The notes beneath the pieces are model-generated. The model had not been told where the DNA came from and did no database searches. It worked only from the letters and a program-made list of their open reading frames with translations. Below, piece after piece: positions 26,159 to 33,710 of a stretch of DNA of 64,000 nt. The stretch's first letter is position 1; each line of letters begins with the position of its first letter. Made by a program: the position numbers and the translations under genes. Origin of the DNA: an uncultured Phascolarctobacterium sp. (GTDB taxonomy: Bacteria; Bacillota; Negativicutes; Acidaminococcales; Acidaminococcaceae); the NCBI RefSeq assembly GCF_934190775.1, contig NZ_CAKPTG010000007.1, positions 48,528-112,527 on the forward strand, in the 5' to 3' direction.

Positions 26159-27055
26159 TTATAAGTAGTTGAAGTATGGTGTCAGCATCGGTTCAACGGC
26201 ACCTGTATCAGGAGTAAGGTCCGCCGTTCCCTCGATGACAATTTTATCTGCCATAACAAAGCCATTCAGCTGACAGCCTTCACAAATAGTTACCATCCCT
26301 TTCGCCAGCACCAGCGCCTGCGCCAGCCTCGTGCCGGCACCCAGCTTAATATTACCATTTTCACTGATAAGCACCAGACGGTCCGGATAATAGGAGCCTG
26401 CGGCAGTATTTATTGAATAAGGATTTACTATCATCGTGGGACCATGCAGGCCTTCCGTACCCAAAAAGAGAGAGTTGTTATTCTTCAGATAGTAAAAGCG
26501 GGCACTGAGACCAACTTCTGCCACCGCCTTCTTATTCAGCACACCAGGACATTTATTCCGCAAAAAGCTCATCTGCGGCAGCTTTACTTCTTCTATGCTT
26601 GTATATAACGCTGCCTGCTGCAGATATTCGCCGCCTGTCAGCGAGCGTCCTGCAAGGACGCTCTTAGCTGCCAGAGCCTGCATTTGCGGACCAAAGCTCA
26701 CCCTGATGCGATGCAGCCGCTGTACTGCGCCAGCATGATTAGCGGCTGCTGCTGTAACCTTCAGGTAATCTATAAATCCATCCGGGCTGTAAATGCTTTC
26801 ACTTGTCACTGTCACCGGTTCACTGTCCGGCTGCAGCTCGCCCTCATAGCAAAGCTGCTTACCTGCCGGCCGCGGCTCCTGGCCAATAGCCTGCAATACA
26901 GAGCTGCACAACAGCCTTAGCTGCTGTTCCCGCAGATAATCCTTCTCTGATTCATAACCCCTGACTGCATAAAGCAGGCTTAGCTGAGCACTGACTGCCA
27001 AAAGCAGCGCTGCCAGCAGGCAGAGAAGTGAGATACTGCCCTTAGCGCTATGCAT
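26159..27055 (-). CDS. Pilin-like/PilX-type protein with beta-helix-like C-terminus
   Basis: A 298-residue membrane-anchored protein. The N-terminus KGSISLLCLLAALLLAVSA resembles a prepilin or PilX/GspK segment but lacks the Glu at mature position 5. The C-terminal 80 residues hold short repeats (GNIKLGAGTRLAQALVLAKG, then EGCQLNGFVMADKIVIEG) like a bactofilin or beta-helix coil. It is the last gene of the pilin operon and overlaps the preceding gene by 8 nt. A pilus-tip or assembly role is inference. Confidence 0.6.
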   Translation of the reverse strand: MHSAKGSISLLCLLAALLLAVSAQLSLLYAVRGYESEKDYLREQQLRLLCSSVLQAIGQEPRPAGKQLCYEGELQPDSEPVTVTSESIYSPDGFIDYLKVTAAAANHAGAVQRLHRIRVSFGPQMQALAAKSVLAGRSLTGGEYLQQAALYTSIEEVKLPQMSFLRNKCPGVLNKKAVAEVGLSARFYYLKNNNSLFLGTEGLHGPTMIVNPYSINTAAGSYYPDRLVLISENGNIKLGAGTRLAQALVLAKGMVTICEGCQLNGFVMADKIVIEGTADLTPDTGAVEPMLTPYFNYL

Positions 27056-27569
27056 CTTCTGTTATCCTCGCATTATAACAAATAAGATAGTGCGTCACCT
27101 GCAGCTGCCGGCCGTTCCTGCTCAAATTAAAGCTTATGCGCAAAAGCTGCGGCGAGCAACGCTGCAGCTGCCAGCCGGTAACGCCCACGCCCTCCAGGGA
27201 AACCGGGTTTACACCCGCGCCGTTATTTTTAGACGTCCTTTTGTACAAGCCCTGCTTTTCGCTGTAAATAGTAACACGTTTGCAGGCATCAACCATCGTA
27301 CAGGTTATCTGGCCATTCTGCTGCAGTCTGATGACTCGCTGTGCATCATAGCAGATAATCTTTTCCAGCTGCGTCAGAATATGACGTCTTGCTTCCTGCA
27401 GCTGCAATTCATCCTGCAAGCTACCAAAGCTATGGGCACTGGCTCCTGTTGCTCTAAAAACGAGCGTCGCCAGTGCTACCGCCAACAGCAGTCCCATCAG
27501 AATTTCCAGCAGCAGATAGCCTCTCTGCCGTCGGCATCGCCCGTATAAGCTTAACCTTGACCTTGCCAT
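27048..27569 (-). CDS. Prepilin-like protein (minor pilin/pseudopilin)
   Basis: 173 residues. The N-terminal type III prepilin signal QRG|YLLLEILMGLLLAVAL has Glu at mature position 5, so a prepilin peptidase should process and methylate it. The C-terminal domain is variable and carries four cysteines. The start ATG at 27569 has GGAGGTG 11 nt upstream and overlaps the previous gene by 116 nt in another frame, which is unusually long. Confidence 0.72.
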   Translation of the reverse strand: MARSRLSLYGRCRRQRGYLLLEILMGLLLAVALATLVFRATGASAHSFGSLQDELQLQEARRHILTQLEKIICYDAQRVIRLQQNGQITCTMVDACKRVTIYSEKQGLYKRTSKNNGAGVNPVSLEGVGVTGWQLQRCSPQLLRISFNLSRNGRQLQVTHYLICYNARITEDA

Positions 27570-27825
27570 AGGCTGCCTGCACCTCCTGCATCGCTAAACC
27601 ATCTATACTGGTGGCCTCCAGCTTTTGTGTCACCACAAACCTGCCATTGTACTCCTCGCCTGCCAACACCTGCTGTACAACAAGCGCAGCCTGCTGCTGC
27701 TCCCTGCTTTGCTGCAGCAGCCAGCTGCTGCGGTAAAAGCACTGCACCGCTGAAGCAAGTAATAATGCCGTCAGGCAAAAGCACACCAGCTCCTGCACCA
27801 GACAAAAGCCCCTGCTATTTTTCAT
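27454..27825 (-). CDS. Small prepilin-like protein
   Basis: 123 residues with a prepilin-type start SRG|FCLVQELVCFCLTALLLA; mature position 5 is Gln and position 6 Glu, so the conserved Glu5 is shifted or absent. The last 35 residues are low-complexity (Gly, Ser, Ala) and overlap the downstream gene, so the true end or a frameshift should be checked. It overlaps its upstream neighbour by 11 nt. Confidence 0.6.
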   Translation of the reverse strand: MKNSRGFCLVQELVCFCLTALLLASAVQCFYRSSWLLQQSREQQQAALVVQQVLAGEEYNGRFVVTQKLEATSIDGLAMQEVQAAYGKVKVKLIRAMPTAERLSAAGNSDGTAVGGSTGDARF

Positions 27826-28276
27826 AAACAGTCACCCTGCCTGTAACCGGCTGAACTGACAGCAGAAAATACACGCCAGGAAGCTGCTGATGCTCCAGGC
27901 TATAGCCACCGCTGACGCCAGGACTGCCATTTTCATCATAGCTTAACGACTTCATCTGTGCTTCGCACGTCAGACTGATTGTCGGCTCTAACCTTACACG
28001 CTTCCAGACCTTCTGTTCACGGTAAATCTTGTAGCCATGCTTATCATTACCGCTTACCTTCAAAGTATAAGTATAATTTTCCGGCTGGAATATCGTGCGC
28101 TGCTGCACCTGCCTGATGTCAGCAGCCAACAGATAGGCAGCATAGCGCAGCTGCTGCTTGTAGTACTGCCGCTGCAGCAGTTGGCTGCCAGGATAGAGCA
28201 TTGCAGCAAAAGCTCCCAGGCATCCTATAGTCAGCAAAAGCTCCAGTAATAAATAGCCGCCAGCCTTATTGTTCAC
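27815..28276 (-). CDS. Prepilin-like protein (minor pilin/pseudopilin)
   Basis: 153 residues with signal AGG|YLLLELLLTIGCLGAFAAM (Glu5 present) and a C-terminal beta-rich domain ending GRVTVYEK. Gene overlaps of 11 nt on both sides point to tight co-translation. Its role in a type II secretion or competence-type pilus is by similarity of architecture. Confidence 0.72.
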   Translation of the reverse strand: MNNKAGGYLLLELLLTIGCLGAFAAMLYPGSQLLQRQYYKQQLRYAAYLLAADIRQVQQRTIFQPENYTYTLKVSGNDKHGYKIYREQKVWKRVRLEPTISLTCEAQMKSLSYDENGSPGVSGGYSLEHQQLPGVYFLLSVQPVTGRVTVYEK

Positions 28277-28652
28277 CGCTAACAGCTTTGCTGCCCGGGG
28301 AGGTTACAGCCTCACCCTTGCTGTTCTTGCCGCTGAGCGTATAAGTACCGTCAGTTGTATTAGGTGTATATGTCAGAGTTTCACCCTTGGCATCCTTGAA
28401 TTCCAGCTTGCCGCCCAGATATTCACTGTCCAGTGTAGTCAGCTCTGCCGGCACCGTGCCTGCATCCATCTTATACAGTTGAATCGCCTGGTCAATGGTT
28501 ACCAGATCATTTTGCAGACGGGCATTCTTCACTCTGTCATTAGCACCTGAAAGTGAAGGCAGCAGCATTGTCGCCATAATACCAATCAGAGCAGCCGCCG
28601 CCACTACCTCAATCAAAGTAAAGCCACCTTGTTTACGCATTGTCTTTAACAC
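28266..28652 (-). CDS. Major pilin/pseudopilin (ComGC/GspG-like)
   Basis: 128 residues. It has the classical signal KQGG|FTLIEVVAAAALIGIMATM, followed by the alphaN helix DLVTIDQAIQLYKMDAGTVP, as in GspG and ComGC major subunits. The start is GTG at 28652, with AGGAGG 7 nt upstream. The small size and Lys/Gly-rich end suit a major pseudopilin. It follows the PilC/GspF-like gene. Confidence 0.83.
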   Translation of the reverse strand: MLKTMRKQGGFTLIEVVAAAALIGIMATMLLPSLSGANDRVKNARLQNDLVTIDQAIQLYKMDAGTVPAELTTLDSEYLGGKLEFKDAKGETLTYTPNTTDGTYTLSGKNSKGEAVTSPGSKAVSGEQ

Positions 28653-28669
28653 TATCGCACCTCCTGAAT

Positions 28670-29710
28670 TTACTCCGGCATTGCCGAAAGCATCTCAAAT
28701 AGCGGACCGATAACTATGCAGACGATTCCCGCTATGATAATCGCCGCCACCAGAAGCAATAAAGGCACCAACAGCTCCTGTAGCCTGCCAAGCTGCTGCT
28801 GCAGACGCTGCTCACCGGCCGTTACTGCTTCCTGCAGCATTTGCGGCAGATAACCCGTAGACGCGCCCACGCACACCAGCTCCAGCATCAGCGGCGAAAA
28901 AAGCTCCTTGGCGCCGCCTGCAGCCTGCTCAATAGCAATGCCGCGCTGCAGCCTGCTGTTCAGCAGGCGCAGCTGCTGGGCATATTGCTCATCATCTATG
29001 GTATCTGTCACAATTGCTACCGCTCTTGTTATACCAACCCCGCTTTCCAAAAGCAGGGCCAGCAATCTGCAAAAGCGTACTTCTAATAAAAGGCCATGAA
29101 AATTACCGCTCAGACGACTGCGTAAAAACCAGCGCAGCAGCTTGCGTCCCATCAGCAGCAGAATACCTGTTACCGTTGCTGCACAGAGCAGCGCCAGCAA
29201 TGGTTGCTGCAACAGTCCGTCCTTCAGTGCCAGCAATAAAGCTAACGTACCAGTCGGACGCACGCCCATAGCGCTGTAGGTATCTGCAAGCACCGGCAGG
29301 ATATACAGCAAAAACAGCAGCAGCACACCAACGGAAGTTACCAGCAAAAATGCCGGATAGGTCACAGCCCGCTGCACAAAACGCCGCAGCTGCAGTTGCC
29401 TGCTGTAATACTCTGCCAGCTGCTCCAGCAGCGTGGCCAGTTCACCGCTCTCCTCGCCCACAGCAACCAGCGTAACTGCCAGGTGACTGCAGCAGGCAGG
29501 TTCTGCTGCTAAAGCCTGCGCCAGGCTGCTGCCACGGCGCAGCCTTTGCTGCAGGCGGTAGCAGAGAAGCATCTGCTTAGCGCTGCCATGCTTTTGCAAA
29601 AGCTGCAGCGCATGCAGCAGCGGCAGGCCGCTGCGCAGGATAACTGCTAACTGGCGGTAGAAGCTGATTTGCTCTGCCAGGCTCACGCCTCCTCTAAGCT
29701 TAATTTTCAT
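28670..29710 (-). CDS. Type IV pilus/type II secretion inner-membrane protein (PilC/GspF-like)
   Basis: Polytopic platform protein of pilus-like machines, 346 residues. Two repeated T2SF domains: ISFYRQLAVILRSGLPLLHAL, GEESGELATLLEQLAEYYS, and in the second half FCRLLALLLESGVGITRAV, then GASTGYLPQML. Three membrane helices are evident. GGAGG lies only 2 nt before the ATG at 29710; GTG at 29719 is an alternative, so the start is uncertain. It leads a pilin operon that lacks a visible assembly ATPase and prepilin peptidase. Confidence 0.85.
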   Translation of the reverse strand: MKIKLRGGVSLAEQISFYRQLAVILRSGLPLLHALQLLQKHGSAKQMLLCYRLQQRLRRGSSLAQALAAEPACCSHLAVTLVAVGEESGELATLLEQLAEYYSRQLQLRRFVQRAVTYPAFLLVTSVGVLLLFLLYILPVLADTYSAMGVRPTGTLALLLALKDGLLQQPLLALLCAATVTGILLLMGRKLLRWFLRSRLSGNFHGLLLEVRFCRLLALLLESGVGITRAVAIVTDTIDDEQYAQQLRLLNSRLQRGIAIEQAAGGAKELFSPLMLELVCVGASTGYLPQMLQEAVTAGEQRLQQQLGRLQELLVPLLLLVAAIIIAGIVCIVIGPLFEMLSAMPE

Positions 29711-29726
29711 CACCTCCACATGGCCG

Positions 29727-29756
29727 ATTATAGTCTATTAGCGAATTTTCTGTCTA
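29727..29756 (-). promoter_or_regulatory. Probable promoter of the pilin operon
   Basis: Minus strand TAGACA (29756-29751), 18 nt, TATAAT (29732-29727). The predicted transcript start is about 10 nt before the PilC/GspF ATG, giving a very short leader. Confidence 0.45.
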
Positions 29757-29819
29757 ATTTGTTTTGTCACATATGTGAAATCTGCGCATCAAAACAATGG
29801 CTATTTTGTGAATTCAAGC

Positions 29820-29862
29820 AAAAAAACTCTGTAAGCCCCTTAATTCAAGGCTTACAGAGTTT
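29820..29862 (-). terminator. Intrinsic terminator of the MFS gene
   Basis: On the minus strand AACTCTGTAAGCC pairs with GGCTTACAGAGTT, followed by a T7 run. Confidence 0.85.
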
Positions 29863-29914
29863 CGTAAACTAATAAAAATATAAGATTTTTTGTGGTCCTT
29901 CAGATTAAAATGGC

Positions 29915-31102
29915 CTATACAATAGCATTCTGCTCATGACCATGACGCAGCCAAACGCTGACACTGATGGCAAAAAGGATAACGCCTGCTACAACAAAAA
30001 GGCTTTGCAGCGGTGCATAGGTAGCAATAGCTCCGCCAATCAAAGGACCTACCATAGAGCCGAACTGCTGCGCACTGAACATAAAGCCAAAAACGCGTCC
30101 GCGCTGGTCGGTAGATGTATTGCTGGCCAAAATAGCACTCAGCGAAGGCTGAATACCAGCACAGCACAAACCATAGCAAAAATTGCAGACGCAGAACACA
30201 AGTAAGGTTCGCGGTAATGCTACTAACGCACTCATCAGACCGGAAAGCAGCGTAGCAGCGCACAACGCTTTATAAAAGCCGTGCTCCTGCCCGAAGCGTC
30301 CCCAGCTTGGAGCAGTAATAGCGCTGGCAATGCCTACGAGCGAAAAGGCCACGCCGGAAAGAAACATAATGTTGCCATCACCATGGTTCAGCTCTGCCAC
30401 ATAAAGGCTCAAAATCGGCTGAATCAGCAGGATAACCATCTGTGCTACAGCAATATAAACCAATGTCTCGCGAATTACAGGCTGCTGTAAAAGCTGTGCC
30501 TGCGGCTTTGCAGCAAGCTTTTTCGGCTCCGCCTTCGGTGGCTCCGGAATATAGAACATAAACACCAACGTACTGATTGTCAGCAGCGCACCTGCAACAA
30601 AAAACGACGCACGCATACCAAACAGCGTTGCCAGCGAACCGCCAACCAGCGGACCGATAACATTGCCGCAGGTCAGTCCCGCCTGCATAATGCCCAGGCT
30701 CACGCCCAGCTTTTCCATCGGCACCAGGCTGGTAGCAATCGCCAGGCATGCGCTCCACAATCCGGCAGCAAAGCCCTGCAGCACACGCACGCCAAACATC
30801 TGCTCCGGCGTAGTTACTATGCCGCCCAAAAAGTATGACAGCGCCAGGCCTGCGCCCGCACGTACCGCCATCATCTTTTTGCCGCGCGTATCAGCCATTT
30901 TACCCCAGATAGGCGCCATGATACCGCCAATCAGAAAGGTTATAGAAAAAATCGCGCCGTTCCACATTTTTACATCGCCCGCGCTCACTCCCAGCTCGTT
31001 CATCAGATACATCGGTAAAAAGGGAATGAGCATGGTATAGCCTGCAGCCATCAGTACGACATTAGCCGTGAGGATAGCCAGAATAAGCTTCCAGTTTTTC
31101 AT
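29915..31102 (-). CDS. Major facilitator superfamily exporter
   Basis: A 395-residue protein with 12 membrane helices. The loop 2-3 motif PIWGKMADTRGKKMM and the motif C-like LGIMQAGLTCGNVIGPLVGG in helix 5 are those of drug/H+ antiporters (DHA1, TetA/MdtG-like). The C-terminal half repeats the RG motif near STDQRGRVFGF. Start ATG at 31102 with GAGGTGG upstream. A 550-nt upstream region carries a promoter and operator-like palindromes. The substrate is unknown. Confidence 0.88.
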   Translation of the reverse strand: MKNWKLILAILTANVVLMAAGYTMLIPFLPMYLMNELGVSAGDVKMWNGAIFSITFLIGGIMAPIWGKMADTRGKKMMAVRAGAGLALSYFLGGIVTTPEQMFGVRVLQGFAAGLWSACLAIATSLVPMEKLGVSLGIMQAGLTCGNVIGPLVGGSLATLFGMRASFFVAGALLTISTLVFMFYIPEPPKAEPKKLAAKPQAQLLQQPVIRETLVYIAVAQMVILLIQPILSLYVAELNHGDGNIMFLSGVAFSLVGIASAITAPSWGRFGQEHGFYKALCAATLLSGLMSALVALPRTLLVFCVCNFCYGLCCAGIQPSLSAILASNTSTDQRGRVFGFMFSAQQFGSMVGPLIGGAIATYAPLQSLFVVAGVILFAISVSVWLRHGHEQNAIV

Positions 31103-31149
31103 AAAATCCACCTCAAAACAAAATCAAAATCATACAACAGTAGAAAATT

Positions 31150-31178
31150 ATTATAACGCTAAGGCCGCTTTTGTGCAA
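31150..31178 (-). promoter_or_regulatory. Promoter of the MFS gene
   Basis: Minus strand TTGCAC (31178-31173), exactly 17 nt, TATAAT (31155-31150), about 48 nt upstream of the start codon. Confidence 0.7.
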
Positions 31179-31287
31179 ATAAAAATGCTCCAATAATAGC
31201 CTGCTTACATAAGAAAATTACACTTAGCCAATCAAATATTGCCGCAATGCTGGACAAAATATAAAAGTGTATCAAAAGTGTACCGAT

Positions 31288-31508
31288 ATAACAAAACAGA
31301 ACGCCGAAACCCGCTTGCCTAACGGATTTTCAGCGTTCTGTCTGTTTTTGGAGGAGAAAATATGAATTTGCTAAAAAAGCAAATAGCAGCTTGTTGAAAG
31401 TAGGGGTGCTAACCAATGCACTTGGGAAATTGTCAAGGTCAAAGGTCAAGGCTGCAATGCAAAATCAGGAAGGGACGATATACATTGGTTAGCTATCACT
31501 AACTTCAT
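31288..31508 (-). ncRNA. Candidate small RNA or leader between ftsH and the MFS gene
   Basis: The minus strand shows a promoter (31541-31513) and then about 210 nt ending in a terminator hairpin with TTTTGTT. Inside, GCTAACCAATG (31493-31483 read on minus) pairs perfectly with CATTGGTTAGC (31418-31408) around 64 nt that contain three GTCAA-type repeats. No long reading frame exists; a 20-codon frame starting near 31506 has a weak ribosome site. It could be an sRNA, or a leader with premature termination. Family unknown. Confidence 0.35.
31297..31345. terminator. Hairpin between MFS promoter and the upstream RNA unit
   Basis: CAGAACGC (31297-31304) pairs with GCGTTCTG (31333-31340), with additional inner pairing GAAA/TTTC. 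T-rich tails lie on both sides (TCTGTTTTTG on plus, TTTTGTTAT on minus). Confidence 0.65.
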
Positions 31509-31548
31509 GATTATTGTATCACACATTTTTAGAGTTAGCAATAGCTAA
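31489..31548. promoter_or_regulatory. Promoter flanked by two operator-like palindromes
   Basis: Minus-strand promoter TTGCTA (31541-31536), 17 nt, TACAAT (31518-31513). One palindrome TTAGCAATAGCTAA (31535-31548) covers the -35 box; a second, TTAGCTATCACTAA (31489-31502), lies just after the start point. Read on opposite strands they match at 12 of 14 positions. The TTAGC/GCTAA arms are like MarR/SlyA-type operators (family knowledge), but no MarR gene is in the window. Confidence 0.6.
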
Positions 31549-31590
31549 TTTTAATTTTTTTATTTTTTTCTGCGATTAATGCCGCTTGCA

Positions 31591-31639
31591 AAAAAACAAC
31601 GCAGTCACGTTGCCGTTTTACGGAATACGTAACTGCGTT
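31591..31639 (-). terminator. Intrinsic terminator after ftsH
   Basis: On the minus strand AACGCAGT pairs with ACTGCGTT, with inner ACGT/ACGT pairing, followed by GTTTTTTTG. Confidence 0.8.
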
Positions 31640-31653
31640 TAAGCTTGTAATTG

Positions 31654-33507
31654 TTATACTTCCGGAGTTTTCTCCTCTGCATCTTCCTTAGCCTGCTCCT
31701 GCTGCAGCAAAGCCATGAACTGCTCGCCGGTAATAGTTTCCTTTTCCAGCAGGTACTGCGCCAGGACATCTAGCTTCTCCCTGTTGTCCTGCAAAATCGT
31801 GCGTGCCTTTGCGTGCGCCTCCTTAATCAACGCCAAAACCTTAGCATCAATCTTGCCGGCCGTCGTTTCACTGCATTGCAGGGCAGCGTCACCGCCCAGA
31901 TAACGGTTAGCCACAACCTCAGTAGCCATCATATCAAATTCTTCCGTCATACCCAGACGCGTTACCATGCTGCGTGCCAGCTTGGTTGCCTGCTCAATAT
32001 CATTGGAAGCGCCGCTGGTAATGCTGCCGAAAACAACCTCCTCAGCACTGCGGCCGCCGGTCATCGTCACAATTTTATTGAACAGCTCCTCCTTAGTCAT
32101 CAGTACGCTATCATTTTCGCTAATCTGCATGGTGTAACCCAAAGCGCCGTTAGTACGCGGGATAATAGTAATCTTATGTACCGGAGCACTGTGCTTCTGC
32201 ATAGCAGCCACAAGCGCATGGCCGATTTCATGGTAGGCTATAACCTTTTTCTCTGCAGGAGAAATTACTGCACCCTTACGCTGGTAACCGGCGATAACTG
32301 TTTCAATGGATTCCTCCAGATCTTCCTGTTCTACCACGTTGCGATGCATTTTTACAGCGCGCAAAGCACCCTCATTGATAATATTTGCCAGCTCTGCGCC
32401 GCTGGCTCCGGCTGTCGCCCGCGCCAACGTACCATAATCAACATTGTCTGCCATACGTACATTGCGTGCATGAACCTTCAAAATAGCCTCGCGTCCCTGC
32501 AAATCAGGCAGCTCGACGGGGATACGGCGGTCAAAACGTCCCGGACGCAAAAGCGCCTTATCCAAGGATTCCGGACGGTTGGTAGCTGCCAGAATAACTA
32601 CGCCCTTGCTGCCGTCAAAGCCGTCCATTTCACTCAGCAGCTGGTTTAAAGTCTGCTCGCGTTCATCATTGCCGCCGAACTGGCCGTTATCACGGCGTTT
32701 GCCGATGGCATCGATTTCATCGATAAATACTATGCAGGGAGCCTTTTCCTGCGCCTGCTTGAACAAATCGCGCACACGGGCAGCGCCCATGCCGACGAAC
32801 ATTTCCACAAATTCACTGCCGCTGATGCTGAAGAAAGGCACTTTGGCTTCACCTGCTACCGCACGCGCCAGCAAGGTTTTGCCAGTGCCCGGAGGGCCTA
32901 CCAGCAAAGCACCCTTAGGCATATTAGCACCGATATCCTTGTACTTGCCAGGATTATGCAGAAAATCCACCAGCTCCATCAGTGCTTCCTTAGCCTCGTC
33001 CTGACCTGCTACATCAGCAAAGCTTTTGCCAGTCTGCGCTTCCACATAGACCTTGGCATTGCTCTTGCCGAAGCTCATGGCGTTACCGCCCATGCGCTTG
33101 CCCATGAAGTACATGAAAAGCTGTCCTAAGCCAAAGAAAATCAGAATTGGCAGTACCCAATTGGTGAAAAAGGTTACAATCGGACTTTGTTCCTTCGGCA
33201 CAACCTGCGTAAATTCTACCTTACTCTTCATCAGGCGGTTGGCCAGCTCCGGGTCCTCCACCCTGCCGGTAACATAAATTTCCTTTTCGTTGTTTTTATC
33301 AACAGCCGCCAGACGCTTATCGGTAATTTCTACCTTAGATACCTTGCCTTCATCCACCATCTGAAGAAAATTATTGTAGGAAACCTCCTTCATTTTCGGG
33401 TTGAAGAACATGGGCATGATTACGGAATTGAATACCAGAATCAAAACCAGCATCAGCATATAATAATACGTCAAGGGCCGTTTTTTATCATTGTTATCGT
33501 TCATCAT
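31654..33507 (-). CDS. ftsH: ATP-dependent zinc metalloprotease FtsH
   Basis: Membrane-anchored AAA+ protease that degrades misfolded and regulatory proteins. The 617 residues have an N-terminal helix (YYYMLMLVLILVFNSVIM), a periplasmic domain, a second helix near 115, AAA motifs GPPGTGKT and FIDEIDAIG, SRH NRPESLDKALLRPGRFDR, and protease motif HEIGH. The usual HEAGH Ala is Ile here, while both zinc His and the Glu are kept. Start ATG at 33507 with GAGGAG upstream. Confidence 0.97.
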   Translation of the reverse strand: MMNDNNDKKRPLTYYYMLMLVLILVFNSVIMPMFFNPKMKEVSYNNFLQMVDEGKVSKVEITDKRLAAVDKNNEKEIYVTGRVEDPELANRLMKSKVEFTQVVPKEQSPIVTFFTNWVLPILIFFGLGQLFMYFMGKRMGGNAMSFGKSNAKVYVEAQTGKSFADVAGQDEAKEALMELVDFLHNPGKYKDIGANMPKGALLVGPPGTGKTLLARAVAGEAKVPFFSISGSEFVEMFVGMGAARVRDLFKQAQEKAPCIVFIDEIDAIGKRRDNGQFGGNDEREQTLNQLLSEMDGFDGSKGVVILAATNRPESLDKALLRPGRFDRRIPVELPDLQGREAILKVHARNVRMADNVDYGTLARATAGASGAELANIINEGALRAVKMHRNVVEQEDLEESIETVIAGYQRKGAVISPAEKKVIAYHEIGHALVAAMQKHSAPVHKITIIPRTNGALGYTMQISENDSVLMTKEELFNKIVTMTGGRSAEEVVFGSITSGASNDIEQATKLARSMVTRLGMTEEFDMMATEVVANRYLGGDAALQCSETTAGKIDAKVLALIKEAHAKARTILQDNREKLDVLAQYLLEKETITGEQFMALLQQEQAKEDAEEKTPEV

Positions 33508-33644
33508 TTCATCTCCTCGCTATGCTTTATAAGTATTATTGTATACCTATTTATAGCAATAAACAAACGAAAAAAATGTGAAGCTGACGATGCAGTCAGC
33601 ATGTTTGCTGAAATAAAACGTAAATTTTTCCATAGGCAGGCAGC

Positions 33645-33673
33645 TTGCAATTCACTGTGTATTCACTTATAAT
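33645..33673 (+). promoter_or_regulatory. Promoter of the AlbA_2-type regulator gene with ATTCACT repeats
   Basis: TTGCAA (33645-33650), 17 nt, TATAAT (33668-33673). ATTCACT occurs twice within the spacer (33651-33667 region), and AGTGAAT in reverse at 33701 next to the ribosome site. Repeated AATGAATAT lies between. This pattern suggests autoregulation. Confidence 0.6.
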
Positions 33674-33710
33674 GAATATAATGAATATATAACTGAATGG
33701 AGTGAATAAG

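Noticed and set aside
31362..31397. An 11-codon plus-strand peptide with a fine GGAGGAG ribosome site
   Set aside because: No plus-strand promoter and no gene behind it; it might be a leader relic, but support is too thin for a feature.
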